A stretch of 64,000 bases of DNA from Pseudophaeobacter leonis (GCF_002087335.1 NZ_MWVJ01000021.1:1-64000); one strand, 5' to 3'. Numbered from the stretch's first letter, positions 17,141 to 27,773 are shown. Made by a program: numbers and translations. The notes: generated by a model not told the origin, from the letters alone.

Positions 17141-18076
17141 ATGGCGCTACTCATCAGCATCGGTCACGATGGATGGTATACGGATACCGCACTGGCGGAT
17201 GAGCTGCGCGCTCTGAGGCCCGGTGCAGATATTCGCACCCTGTCAGCTGCCGGCGATCTGTCGCAGGTGACCATGCTGGCGGTCTCGCGACTGGATCCCG
17301 ACCTGCCCGCGCGTCTGCCCAACCTGGCCCTGGTGCAAAAACTGGGCGCCGGTGTCGAGACCATTGTGGCGCATCCTGCGCTGGCACCGCATGTGCAGGT
17401 GGCGCGGCTCAAACCCATGGAACCCGCCCGCGAGATTGCGCAGTATTGCCTCGCCTATGTGCTGCAGGGACAACGCAACATTGCCGCCCATGCCGCAGCA
17501 CAGGCCCGCGCCGCCTGGGAGCCTCTGGCGCCAAAGCAGAACCACAAGACCCGCGTGGGTGTGCTGGGCCTGGGCCATATCGGGGGCCAGACCGCCCTGC
17601 TGATGCGCGATCTGGGGTTTGAGGTGCATGGCTGGAGCCGCTCTGCCAAAAACATTGAGGGGGTGCAGTGTCATCATGGCGAGGCGGCTCTGGAGCCAAT
17701 GCTGGCGCAATGCGACTATGTCTGCGCCATCCTGCCCTCGACCCCGGAAACACGCGGTTTGATCAATAGCGAAACTCTGGCAGCAATGAAGCCCGGTGCG
17801 ACCATTATCAATGCCGGGCGCGGCGATCTGGTCGACGAGCCTGCCCTGATCAAAGCGCTGGAGAGTGGTCATCTGGGCCATGCGGTGCTGGATGTGCTCT
17901 GTACTGAGCCGCTGCCAGCGACAGATCCGCTGTGGCGCCAGCCAGGCGTCACCATCACGCCGCATGGGTCGGGCTGGCATCTTGGCGATGCCCTGCAGGA
18001 TGTGGTGGAAAACTACCGCCGCCTTGAGGCCGGCGAGGCTCTGCTGCACGCCGTGGACGGACAACGGGTTTACTAG
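17141..18076 (+). CDS. D-2-hydroxyacid dehydrogenase (glyoxylate/hydroxypyruvate reductase A-like)
   Basis: A 311-aa NAD(P)H-dependent reductase. The Rossmann motif GVLGLGHIGGQTA is followed by HGWSRSAK, where Ser/Arg after the second strand suggest NADP(H) preference. Catalytic Arg (NAGRGDLVDEPAL), Glu (DVLCTEPLP) and His (TPHGSGW) are visible. This pattern fits the GhrA branch, which reduces glyoxylate and hydroxypyruvate. Glyoxylate is also the end product of the ureide pathway encoded at 25-35 kb, but no operon links them. Start at 17141 follows GAAGGGAAACGGGC. Confidence 0.88.
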   Translation: MALLISIGHDGWYTDTALADELRALRPGADIRTLSAAGDLSQVTMLAVSRLDPDLPARLPNLALVQKLGAGVETIVAHPALAPHVQVARLKPMEPAREIAQYCLAYVLQGQRNIAAHAAAQARAAWEPLAPKQNHKTRVGVLGLGHIGGQTALLMRDLGFEVHGWSRSAKNIEGVQCHHGEAALEPMLAQCDYVCAILPSTPETRGLINSETLAAMKPGATIINAGRGDLVDEPALIKALESGHLGHAVLDVLCTEPLPATDPLWRQPGVTITPHGSGWHLGDALQDVVENYRRLEAGEALLHAVDGQRVY

Positions 18077-18108
18077 CCCCGCCAGCTCATCACGCCAGGA
18101 GGCCCTGC

Positions 18109-19851
18109 CTAAAACAGCATATTTTTCAACGCGGTCCAGGCTGGCCCCGGACGCAGCCAGCTGCTTAGCCCGGTATGGGCAGGCTGGCCATCTTTCCAGG
18201 TGCCTGCCACCGTGAGGTCCTGCCAATCGCTGGTCAGGGGGCTGGCATTGAACAGGGTGAAATCGGCGCGTTTGCCCACCTCGATAGATCCGATCAGATC
18301 CGCCTGCCCCAATTGCCGCGCCGCATTCAGGGTCATCGCCCGCAGCGCATCGCCTCGCGACACAGCCTGCCCCAGAGCGGTTTGGGTCTGGCCCGAGACC
18401 GAGCCGCGCTCAACCGCAGTGCGCAGGCTACGCAGCGGATCAATCGGTGACGCCGGGTGATCTCCGTGCAGCGCGGTGACGGCCCCCGCCGTCATGGCCG
18501 AGCCAACCGGCATGTAGCGGTCGGCGCGGCTGCCGACGATGTCAGGCAGCGCATCGCCATAGTAGTAGATGTGATCAACAAAAAACCCGAGACTGACACC
18601 AAGCGCCGTGGCCCGCTCTATCTGCCGCTGGGTGATCAGCGCATTATGCTCCAGGCGATGATGCAGCCCATTGATTTTCCCAGCGGCCGCAAAGGCTTCC
18701 AGCACCATGTCAATGGCGCGCTCGCCCTGCGCATGCACCGCGATCTGGTGGCCCGCCGCCTGCAGCGCTGCCACTTTGGCGGCAAAATCTTCTGCCTCAT
18801 GGCTCACCGGTCCCAGATGCCCATGCGGCAGATGCATCCGGTCAGAGGTGAGCTCGCTGTGCTAATAGGCCTCGGCAAAAGCGGCGCCGCCGGTAAAGGG
18901 TGACCCATCCATCCAGTACTTGGTGCCGATCACGCGAAAATCATCGGTGCCACCCAGCTCTGCACCCTGATGCGGCATCAGGTAAAGATAGGCCCGCAAC
19001 GGAGCCTCAGTCGCACCGATATGGCGCAGCAATCCCACCGGGTCGGGATGTTTGCCAACCGCGCCCGTTATGCCAATGCTGGTATAGCCCGCCTTTGCGT
19101 AGTCGGCGTAGGTTTTGCGCACCAAGAGCTCGATCACTGCCGGATCAGCCGAGGGCATGGCGCCGAGCACGGCATTCACCGCTGCCAACTCACGAAAGGC
19201 GCCAGTGGCGCGGCCCTCGCCGTCGCGGATGATGCCCTCAGCCGCCTCCTGCGAGACCAGCGCAATGCCGGCCGCCTTCATCGCGGCGGAATTGGCAATA
19301 ACCTCATGCAGCATCTGGGTGATCACCACCATCGGGCGTTCAGGTGCTATGGCGTCCAGCTCGGCCAGGGTCGGCGCCGACAGGTCCGCAATCGCCACCG
19401 GATCCCAGCCATAGGCGACCAGCCAGGGCGTCAGCGCAGTCTTGTCTGCAGCGGCCCGCAGGGTCTGCATCACCTCGGCCCGGCTGCCGTGGGAAAAGCC
19501 GCTGATATCCACCACAGCCCCCAGCAGAGCCGTCGCGATTGGGTGGGTATGGGGTTCAATCAGACCAGGTGTCAGCACCTTGCCTTTCAGATCATGGACC
19601 GGCGCGCCACTGGATTTCAGCGCCGCCAGAGAGCCCATTTGGGTAATGACACCACCCTCGATCAGCAAGGCCTCGACTGGCTGGCTTGCGGAGGCGCTTT
19701 GCCCCTCTGGCTCGGCCATGGTGATAATCTCGCCGCCAGTCAGTATCAGCCGGGCCGGAACGGTCTCCGGCCGCAGCAAGTACCAGGAGACACCCCCAAC
19801 CAGCAGCAGCCCCACGATGAGACCCTTCAGAATTCGACCCAGCCATTTCAT
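18109..19851 (-). CDS. Membrane-anchored amidohydrolase (YtcJ-like, amidohydrolase 3 family), in-frame TAG
   Basis: A 580-codon metal-dependent hydrolase with an N-terminal membrane anchor (ILKGLIVGLLLVGGVSWYLL), then the beta-sandwich, GLIEPHTHPIATALL (metal-binding HxH), HAQGERAIDMVL, LEHNALI and SDHP-like ALHGDHPASP. The order fits the YtcJ/LAF3-like branch of unknown substrate. Codon 330 is TAG (18862-18864), reading AFAEAY-stop-HSELTSDRMHLPHGH; family sequence continues on both sides, so it is either an error or a recent nonsense change (CAG to TAG). I chose the ATG at 19851 for the GGGGACG upstream; the frame is open further up. Confidence 0.85.
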
Positions 19852-20148
19852 CTCATACGTCCCCATTGGTTTGCGCCAAAGGATTGGAGAGGTCTCATTT
19901 CTAAACAAGCATGACGTGGCGGCAGACGCTGCACTTTTTGCGCGCCACATAGCGCAACCAAACACTTACTGCGTGGTCCGGCTGTGTGCTCGGCCCAACG
20001 ATCATCCCGCACCCAGGCGCGCCCGCGAGCCTGCGATACAGCCCCTCACACATACTGGCCCTTCACACATAAAAGGTCGCACAGGTAAAGGCCCCACAGA
20101 TAAAGGGCGGAAAAGGTCAAAACCCCCAGACAGCCTGGCGGGGGGGGT

Positions 20149-20181
20149 AAAAAAACCCCGCCGAACCAGAGGCGCGGCGGG
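20149..20181 (-). terminator. Intrinsic terminator of gcvH
   Basis: On the minus strand, 10 nt past the gcvH stop: CCCGCCG, an 11-nt loop, CGGCGGG, then G and T7. It implies that gcvH is transcribed alone. Confidence 0.88.
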
Positions 20182-20190
20182 CTGCGGTTT

Positions 20191-20550
20191 TTAGCCGATG
20201 AATGTCTTGTAGGCGGGCTCTTCCATATAGTCGTCCATTGGCGACATATCTTCCACCTTGAGCTTGAAGAACCAGGCATCGCCCTGCGGGTCATCGTTCA
20301 CTTTGCCGGGGTTCTCTGTCAGGGCCTGATTGACCTCGACAACCTCACCGTCCAGCGGGGACAGAATGTCAGACGCCGCTTTGACCGATTCAATCACCAC
20401 GATCTCGTCGTCTTTGGCAAACTCATCGCCCACTTCAGGCAGCTCGATAAAGACAACATCGCCCAGCTGCTCGGCAGCATGGGCGGTAATGCCAACAGTC
20501 ACTATGTCCCCGTCCACGTCGAGCCATTCGTGTTCTTCCGTAAATTTCAT
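20191..20550 (-). CDS. gcvH: Glycine cleavage system H protein
   Basis: The lipoyl carrier of the glycine cleavage complex, shuttling the aminomethyl group between the P, T and L proteins. The 119-aa product starts [15 protein letters not shown], and the lipoylated Lys57 lies in [19 protein letters not shown] and [11 protein letters not shown] are typical of the C-terminus. An alternative ATG three codons upstream (20559) is possible. Unusually, neither gcvT nor gcvP flanks it: a terminator follows at once, and upstream is a tandem glycine riboswitch. Confidence 0.95.
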   Translation of the reverse strand: MKFTEEHEWLDVDGDIVTVGITAHAAEQLGDVVFIELPEVGDEFAKDDEIVVIESVKAASDILSPLDGEVVEVNQALTENPGKVNDDPQGDAWFFKLKVEDMSPMDDYMEEPAYKTFIG

Positions 20551-20729
20551 CGTCGTCATCCCGTTTTGCTGGTCCCGGCGTGTTGGGTCCGGTTTTGAGG
20601 TCCGGCTTTGGTGGCCGGAGATCTGTTTCTGGCGTGCATTGTCCCAAAGGCTGGGGTCGGCTCGATCAGTGAAATCTGCTCAAGACACTCCGACATCCAC
20701 CGCGCGCAAATCTGCCGCACGGCGCGATG

Positions 20730-20910
20730 CCCCCTCTGTCCCTTTGCCTGAGATCGTTATCCCTTCGGCGGCGCAGCTTTCCTGTGCTCTCTCCAGAGTC
20801 ATTCATGCATAAGGTCCCTGCTGCCTGAGAGTTTCCGGGGCGGTTGCTCCTACGGCACCGGGCTTGCACCGCCAGACACGATGGCCAGACTGCGCAGCGT
20901 CGGTTCTCCC
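20730..20910 (-). promoter_or_regulatory. Tandem glycine riboswitch controlling gcvH
   Basis: On the minus strand two glycine aptamers lie in series. The first (about 20910 to 20790) contains GTGCCGTAGGAGCAAC, then ACTCTCAGGCAGCAGGGACC and closes with GACTCTGG. The second (about 20800 to 20730) contains GCCGCCGAAGGGATAAC, then ATCTCAGGCAAAGGGACAGAG. Both match the conserved glycine aptamer core with linker and order of known tandem riboswitches, which switch on glycine catabolism. The gcvH start lies about 180 nt downstream; the expression platform is presumably in between. Confidence 0.93.
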
Positions 20911-21015
20911 CTATACACCGCGACAAGATACCAGCGCGCTATGTGGCGTTCAAGACGCAAATACGCCCGGACCTGTCACGCCTGCGGCAAAATATTTTCG
21001 GCCCCGGCCGGCGCG

Positions 21016-22509
21016 TCAGAACAGGTTGAAATACTCGGCCTGCTCCCACTCGCTGACCGTGTCCAGATAGCGCTCCCACTCGAACCGTTTCAGCTGCGAC
21101 AGGTAGCTGACAAACTCAGGCCCCAATGTGGTGGCAAATAAATCAGAGCCCTCAAAAGCCTGCAGCGCCTGCCCCAATGAGCGCGGCAGCCGCGCCGCGC
21201 CCTCCTCATAGGGCGACTGGGTCGCATCGGGCGCCTGCAGCCCCGCCGCCATCCCGGCCGATCCCGCAAGGATCTGGGCCGCAATGGCAAAATAGGGGTT
21301 GGCAGAGCTGTCGGGCGCGCGGTTTTCAATGCGGCTGGCGCTGTCGCCGGGCTGCATCAGGGCGCGCAGCATGGCGCCGCGATTGTCGTGCCCCCACTGA
21401 ATGCGGTCCGGGGCCAGCTGAAACGGCAGATATCGTTTGTAGCTGTTCACCGTCGGCGCAATCATCACCGAACAGGCGGCGGCATGGGCCAGCAGCCCGG
21501 CAATCCAGCCCGAAGCTTGCGGGCTCAGGCTGCCATCGCCTGCGGGCTGAAACAGATTGCGCCCGCTGCTGCACTCGACCAGCGACTGATGCAGGTGCCA
21601 GCCATTGGCCATGGCGTTGTCGAGCCGGGGTTTTGCCATAAAGCTGGCATGCAGTCCGGCGCGGGCGCAGACCTCTTTGACCATGGTGCGAAACATCACC
21701 ATGGCATCGGCCTGCTGCAGCGCAGGCAGTGGCGCAAAGGTGAATTCAAACTGGCTGGGGCCCATCTCGATCTCAACCGAACGCGGCTGCAATCCCAGCC
21801 CCTGGGCCGCGCGGCGGATGTCGTCCAGCACCGCTTCGCATTCCGCGTAGCGGGTCTCGGTGAGATATTGGTAGCCCTGGTTCAGGTTGCGGGTCCTGAT
21901 TGGCGCGCCGGGCATGGTGCTTTGGGAATGGCTGCGGGCGCTGTCCAGACGCTCAAAGATCTGGAATTCGACCTCCAGCCCAAACACCGCCTGCAGGCCC
22001 TGTGCCGCAAGCCCGGCCTCGGCCCGGCGCAGCACTTCGCTGGAGGAAAAGCTGATCGGCGTGCCGTCTGGCATCACCGCATCACACAGGATCCAGCCGG
22101 AATGCGGCGACCAGGGCAGGATGCGGAAGGTCTCGGGACGTGGCAGCAACAGGACATCACCCGCGCCGCGCATCGGCACAAAGCCCCCGGACGGCCCGCC
22201 ATCCTGATTGGCGCCCTGGCTGCCGTCCTGGCTGCCTTCCTGGCCCCAAACCGCAAAAGCGGTCCGGTGTGATGTGTCCTTTAACAGCAGCGTTGACGGC
22301 ACATTGAGCCCGGCGCGAAACAGCCCCTCAAAGGCCTCGGCCACCAGCGTTTTGCCGCGCAAAATACCATGTTGATCCCCAACCAGCACCCGCAGGGTTT
22401 CCAGCCCTGCCGCGCGTGCCTCTGCCAGAACCGCCTGCGCCTGATCCTGCGCCTCAGCGCTCAAAAGCCCCTCGCGGGCCAAACGCCCTGTTGCCAGATC
22501 TTGTGCCAT
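21016..22509 (-). CDS. Glutamine synthetase-like gamma-glutamyl ligase
   Basis: A 497-aa protein of the glutamine synthetase superfamily. Metal and ATP-binding positions are visible in FGLEVEFQIF, SVEIEMGPSQFEF, NGWHLHQSL, HDNRGAMLR and RIENRAPDSSANPY. Sequence and length differ from GlnA, so the substrate is more likely an amine, as in gamma-glutamylputrescine or gamma-glutamylanilide synthases. A 12-bp repeat expansion (22203-22250) encodes EGSQDGSQGANQDG at residues about 90-105. It lies 96 nt downstream of the Rieske oxygenase on the same strand, so the two are probably co-transcribed and functionally linked. Confidence 0.83.
   Translation of the reverse strand: MAQDLATGRLAREGLLSAEAQDQAQAVLAEARAAGLETLRVLVGDQHGILRGKTLVAEAFEGLFRAGLNVPSTLLLKDTSHRTAFAVWGQEGSQDGSQGANQDGGPSGGFVPMRGAGDVLLLPRPETFRILPWSPHSGWILCDAVMPDGTPISFSSSEVLRRAEAGLAAQGLQAVFGLEVEFQIFERLDSARSHSQSTMPGAPIRTRNLNQGYQYLTETRYAECEAVLDDIRRAAQGLGLQPRSVEIEMGPSQFEFTFAPLPALQQADAMVMFRTMVKEVCARAGLHASFMAKPRLDNAMANGWHLHQSLVECSSGRNLFQPAGDGSLSPQASGWIAGLLAHAAACSVMIAPTVNSYKRYLPFQLAPDRIQWGHDNRGAMLRALMQPGDSASRIENRAPDSSANPYFAIAAQILAGSAGMAAGLQAPDATQSPYEEGAARLPRSLGQALQAFEGSDLFATTLGPEFVSYLSQLKRFEWERYLDTVSEWEQAEYFNLF
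22203..22250. repeat. In-frame 12-bp repeats inside the glutamine synthetase-like gene
   Basis: Four 12-bp units beginning CCTG (CCTGATTGGCGC, CCTGGCTGCCGT, CCTGGCTGCCTT, CCTGGCCCCAAA), in a surface loop of the protein. Confidence 0.75.
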
Positions 22510-22605
22510 TGCGCCTCACGTTATTTGCCTGTCGCAGGCGATCTTACGCCCGCAATCCCGGCCCTGTTTCTAGCTGAAATTCCCTGATGTTGCGAGAAAA
22601 ACGCG

Positions 22606-23980
22606 TCAGGCTTTGCTATCCGCTTTCACATCCGCCCCGGTATCCACAGTGGTATCCACAGTGGCATCCACCTGTGCATTCCAGGAGCAGCTTCCCCGGC
22701 GCTGCTGGTCCGCCTCCTCAGCGGCGCGGTGCCAGTCGCCATCCTGGGCAATCGAATCATTGGAAACCGGGCCAAATACGGTCGAAAGGTCCAGCCCGCC
22801 GTGCATTGGCAAATCTGCCTCCCGACCCTCTTTTACCGCAGCGATCGCGGCGCGCAGTTGGCGGCGATAGCGGATGATGGCAATATCGGTCTTGCCGAGA
22901 TGTTCCTGAGTGCGGTCCTGAATGGCGCCCAGACTTTCAACCGCCCACTGATCGTGCACATTGATGTCGAGCCCCATGCCGGTATAGGTCTCGCGCGCCT
23001 GCTCTTCCGGGTCAAAACCATAGTTGTTGTGACGCCCTTTCAGCGGTGCATAGTCCGGCAGGCTGTGTTCCTTCAGACGCTGTTCGCGCATCAGGTCTTT
23101 GTTCACGGGTTGGTCAAAACTGGTGAACATTGAATACCAATAGCAGTTTTCATCGTCGATCGGCACATGCCACTGGGTGATGGTCATCTCGCGCGACATC
23201 GGGATGCAGATCGCCCCGGGGAAGATCTGATTGGTGATGCGCACATGGGTGCGGCCGTCGCCCAGATGCCGCAGAGCGGTGATCTTGAGGCATTAGGCAC
23301 CGCCTCGGCTGTGATCTCGGGGCGGGGAAAATCACGCAGCAGCTTGGCATGGGGATTTCGGTATCGCCCGCTGTGTCGCGGAACTGCTTGCCATAGGCCT
23401 CTGCCGGGTCTTCGTCCTGCAGGAACCGGTGCAGGAACGAGGCATGCGCCGGATCAATCCCCACCTCCATCGCCTGCAGCCAATTGCACTGCCACAGCCC
23501 TTTGAAGTCAAAGACATGGGTTTCGGGGGCCCGAAAACAATCCAGAGCCGGAAAGGCCGGCGGCTCACCCGGCCCCATATAGGCCCAGATGCTGCCGTTG
23601 TTTTCGACCACAGGATAGGCCGTGCTCTGGATCTGTTCGTGCATCCGGCTGCCTTCCGGCTCACCGGGTTGTTCAACACATTGGCCCGCACGGTTAAAAT
23701 GCCAGCCATGGAAGGGGCAGCGCAACCCGTTGTCCTCAAGGCGGCCAAAACACATGTCAGCGCCGCGATGCGGGCAATGACGACCAATCAGGCCCAAGGC
23801 GCCCTCAGTATCGCGAAACAACACCAGATCCTCGCCCAGCAAACGCACCGGCACCACAGGTCGGGGTCCCTGCAGCTCATCCAGCAGGGCGGCGGGTTGC
23901 CAATAGCGGCGCAGCACTTCTCCGGCATCGCGGCCAGGGCCTACGCGGGTCAGGCTGTCGTTCAATTCCTGGCTGATCAT
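22606..23980 (-). CDS. Rieske non-heme iron oxygenase, alpha subunit type, two frameshifts
   Basis: A ring-hydroxylating-type oxygenase of about 458 aa. The Rieske centre is C-x-H...C-x2-H in RHCPHRGADMCFGRLED and LRCPFHGWHF; the mononuclear iron region includes IDPAHASFLHRF. The frame breaks twice, at about 23343-23351 and 23289-23294, each by one missing base; with both restored one reads KLLRDFPRPEITAEAV, then LKITALRHLGDGRTHV and then RITNQIFPGAICIPMSREM. The C-terminal tail carries a 12-bp repeat (22639-22674; VDATVDTTVD). Strong AGAGAGGG ribosome-binding site. Divergent IclR regulator. The single-component type resembles phthalate/phenoxybenzoate enzymes; the substrate is unknown. Confidence 0.85.
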
Positions 23981-24043
23981 GGCTAGGTCCCTCTCTTTTG
24001 CGCCTCAAACATCGGATCACGCAGTCCAACAAGATCACTTGAC

Positions 24044-24068
24044 ATTGTTCGTTTAACGTACGAACAAT
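24044..24068. promoter_or_regulatory. Perfect inverted repeat, probable IclR operator
   Basis: ATTGTTCGT, 7 nt, ACGAACAAT: two perfect 9-bp arms in the 173-bp gap between the divergent Rieske and IclR genes, overlapping a TTGACA hexamer. Position and symmetry suit an operator for the neighbouring IclR protein acting on both promoters. Confidence 0.7.
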
Positions 24069-24153
24069 TCTAAATACGATCAATCCTTGTGGTGTGTATC
24101 GGCCCTTGTCAAGGCCACGACTTCGTTTTCAAACCTTACAAACGGCCGGACCC

Positions 24154-24982
24154 ATGACCAAACCAGAACAAGATCGCAATATTTCCTCCAGTTTTGCCAA
24201 GGGACTGTCAGTCCTGGCCGTGTTTGACGCAGAGACGCCCAGCATGACGCTGGCGGAAATCGCCCGCCGAACCGGCCAGGATCGCGCCACGCCCGGCGTG
24301 GTGCTCTGACGCTGGTTCAGGCCGGCTATCTGCGTCAGCAGGGGCGTATGCTGTCGCTCACTCCGCGGGTTCTGGCGCGGGCCGGGGGCTTTTTGCAGGC
24401 CAATGAGTTCGGCCGCCGGGTGCAGCCCGTGCTGAACCGACATGCCCGCAAGCTCGACACTGAAATCAATCGGGCGATCCTGGATCAGGGCCGGGTTCTG
24501 CTGCTGGCGCAGTCCACCACAGAGCGCGGCCCCGTCACCTATGGCTTTACCGCCGGCGCCCATATTCCGCTGGTCCATACCAGCCTTGGCCGCATGCTGT
24601 TGGCCTGCCTGCCGCAGCAAGAAGCCACTGAGCTGTTGCGGTCTGCCGACATCCCACAGCACACGGAACAATCGCTTATCGCAGAAAACGCCATCCTGAA
24701 ACAGATCGCGCAGGCCCGTTCGCAGGGCTATGCGGTCACCGACAGCGAATTTGAACCCGGCATTATCGGCTATGCGGTGCCCCTGTCGCGCCCCGGCCAA
24801 ACGCCTGTGGTTGTCGGCAGCTCATCGCCGCGCGGTCTGGGCGGTATGGGCGATCTGGGTGAGCTGGGTGGCCAGGGCGATCCGGGTGGCACACCGGCAG
24901 GCGAACACGCCGAGCGCCTGTTGCGGGGCCTGCAGGTCTGTGCCGCGAGCTGCGCCAGACCGAGGTTGTCGCCGGCCTTTGA
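24154..24982 (+). CDS. IclR family transcriptional regulator, two frameshifts
   Basis: A regulator with an N-terminal winged helix (FAKGLSVLAVFDAETPSMTLAEIARRTGQ) and the IclR effector domain (GPVTYGFTAGAHIPLVHTSLGRMLLA; SQGYAVTDSEFEPGIIGYAVPL). The first frame stops after GQDRAT because one G is missing at about 24289-24294; the second overruns because a C is missing at about 24942-24948. Repaired, the protein is 276 aa and ends AAELRQTEVVAGL. A Gly-rich insert (LGGMGDLGELGGQGDPGG) before the end looks like another small repeat expansion. Divergent from the Rieske gene; likely controls it. Confidence 0.85.
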
Positions 24983-25195
24983 TACCGGTCTTTTGATACG
25001 GGCCTTTGGCACGGGCCGCACGCGAGGCGTTTTCAAAAAAACGCGAAGAAAGCTATCCCCCTTGTGCCGCTTGGAGCGGCGCAAGGCGCGGCGCATAGTC
25101 CCCTTTGAACAGCCAATCATGCGGGCGCTTGATATACAGGCACCTAATGTATGAGCACCTGACAGGCGGGCAGCAGTGAACGAGGACGCAACACG

Positions 25196-26020
<825 letters not shown>

Positions 26021-26249
26021 TCCGCTGCGGCCCTGGCGCGCAAAACAACAGCACGCAACGCAGGCGCGTTTGCAGCAGCTCGCATCGCAGCAGGTTTGCA
26101 GCCGCCTCGACAGCAGTTCCCCCTGAGGTCTTCACGAAAATGTTGCATCTCTGAGACGTTCCCCGCCCCTGCAGCTGGGGAACGCCATTGCAAAGCCCGC
26201 AGACCCCGCTAGGCTGTTCTGGATTTCCATTTGATTGCGGGAGCCTTTG

Positions 26250-26669
26250 ATGATGAGACACAGCACACAGGCCGGAATGCAGGCCAGAACACAGGCCAGA
26301 ACACAGGCCGAAATACAGGCCGAAATACAGGCGCAAACGCGGGCTAAAACGCGGGTGGCCGGGCTCTGCGCCGCAATGGTGCTTGCGACGTTCCCACTGG
26401 CCAGCGCCGCTCTGGAGACCGCAGAGGCAAAGCACGTTAATGTTTTGGGGCGCGCCTGGAGTGTTGAACCCGCAGAAGAGGCCCCCGGCTTTTATCGCGC
26501 AACCCGGCTTAACAACGAGATGGAACCGTTTCGCCCACCAGCAGTCCTGAGTGTGCGACAGGCCATCCGCGCCATCAAAGGCGCCACCGGCTGCAGCGCC
26601 AATCTTGACACGATCTATCGCACTATTTCAGGCTCATATTACACCACGCTGATCTGCCCTCAAAATTAA
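26250..26669 (+). CDS. Small secreted protein with repeat-expanded N-terminus
   Basis: I do not recognise the family. The 139-aa product begins with a repetitive tail (MQARTQARTQAEIQAEIQAQ) encoded by 12-bp tandem repeats, then a signal peptide (VAGLCAAMVLATFPLASAALE), then about 80 residues including AWSVEPAEEAPGFYRATR and two cysteines (GCSANL; LICPQN) that could pair. The start ATG follows GCGGGAG by 6 nt. The positively charged repeat sits ahead of the hydrophobic core, so it lengthens the n-region of the signal peptide rather than the mature protein. Exported to the periplasm, role unknown. Confidence 0.7.
   Translation: MMRHSTQAGMQARTQARTQAEIQAEIQAQTRAKTRVAGLCAAMVLATFPLASAALETAEAKHVNVLGRAWSVEPAEEAPGFYRATRLNNEMEPFRPPAVLSVRQAIRAIKGATGCSANLDTIYRTISGSYYTTLICPQN
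26269..26352 (+). repeat. Seven in-frame 12-bp tandem repeats
   Basis: Units AGGCCGGAATGC, AGGCCAGAACAC (twice), AGGCCGAAATAC (twice), AGGCGCAAACGC, GGGCTAAAACGC, all in the signal-peptide n-region of the small secreted protein. Confidence 0.92.
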
Positions 26670-26786
26670 CAGCGACGCGCCTTGCGCTCCGCTGTGGCGC
26701 CCGCGCACCGCAAACAATAGCCCCTTAAACAGATTCCGCTGTGCTGCCTCGCCGGCGACAAGACGGAGCGCAGGAGACCTGCTGTC

Positions 26787-27773
26787 ATGAAGATCGCAAT
26801 CAATGGGTTTGGTCGCATTGGCCGCGCCATTCTGCGCCAAATTCTCACCACCGCGCGTGGTGACGGCATCGAGGTTGTGCGGATCAATGATATCGCACCA
26901 TTGGAGATGTGCGCCTATCTGTTCCAGTATGACAGCACCTTTGGCCCCTTTCCGCATCCGGTGACCCACGGCGGCGGCATGCTCTCAGTGCTGGGGCGCA
27001 GCTTTGCTATGAGCCACCAGGCCGACCTCACCCAGGTGGACCTGACGGGGGTGGATGTGGTGTTGGACTGCACCGGCATTGCCCGCAGCTCGGACGTGGC
27101 GCAACGCGGCCTGCAGGCCGGGGCGGCAAAGGTGCTGATCTCGGGGCCTTCTCCTGCGGCAGAAATCACAGTGGTTTATGGCGCCAATGAGGATCAACTG
27201 AACAGCGCGCGGATTGTCTCGAATGCGTCGTGCACCACCAATGGGCTGGCCCCGCTGGTCAAGCTTCTGGATGAGATTGGCGGCATTGAGAGCGCTCATA
27301 TGACCACCATTCACTGCTATACCAACTCGCAACCCATGGTGGATGCACCACGTGGGGATTTTGCCCGCGAGCGGGCAGGGGCCCTGTCGATGGTGCCGAC
27401 CCCCACCTCTGCCACGCATCTGATTGACGAGGTGTTGCCGCATCTGAAAGGCCGGATAAGTGGCGCCGCCGTAAGGGTGCCTACCGCCAGTGTCTCCGCC
27501 GTCGACCTGGTGGCGCGGCTGGCAACCCCGATGGATGAGGCAGGTTTCACTGCGGCCCTCAGGGCAGGTGTCTCAGCTGCCGAGGTTCTGGGCTGGACAG
27601 AGATGCCACTGGTCTCGTCTGATCTGCGGACACGCCCTGAATCCCTGATCATCGCGGCACCGGAAACCCGTCTCGTTGGCGCACAACAGCTACGGGTCTT
27701 TGGTTGGTATGATAACGAATGGGGGTTTTCAGCCCGGATGCTGGACGTCGCACGGCTGATGGCCACGACCTGA
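26787..27773 (+). CDS. Glyceraldehyde-3-phosphate dehydrogenase-like protein (Gap/Epd family)
   Basis: A 328-aa NAD-dependent dehydrogenase. Visible are the Rossmann motif INGFGRIGRA, catalytic Cys149 in SNASCTTN, His in TIHCYTNSQ and the C-terminal WYDNEWGFSARM. The segment NDIAPLEMCAYLFQYDS replaces the usual Gap sequence and is closer to erythrose-4-phosphate dehydrogenase or to secondary Gap paralogues. Its role beside purine genes is unclear. Followed by a 376-bp region with hairpins and repeat elements. Confidence 0.88.
   Translation: MKIAINGFGRIGRAILRQILTTARGDGIEVVRINDIAPLEMCAYLFQYDSTFGPFPHPVTHGGGMLSVLGRSFAMSHQADLTQVDLTGVDVVLDCTGIARSSDVAQRGLQAGAAKVLISGPSPAAEITVVYGANEDQLNSARIVSNASCTTNGLAPLVKLLDEIGGIESAHMTTIHCYTNSQPMVDAPRGDFARERAGALSMVPTPTSATHLIDEVLPHLKGRISGAAVRVPTASVSAVDLVARLATPMDEAGFTAALRAGVSAAEVLGWTEMPLVSSDLRTRPESLIIAAPETRLVGAQQLRVFGWYDNEWGFSARMLDVARLMATT

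Noticed and set aside
17141..18076. Assignment of the hydroxyacid dehydrogenase to the ureide pathway as its glyoxylate reductase
   Set aside because: Family fits, but it is 7 kb away from the nearest pathway gene and not in an operon with any of them, so I record only the family.
26269..26352. CRISPR array
   Set aside because: The 12-bp units are contiguous, without spacers, and lie within a reading frame; no cas gene is nearby.
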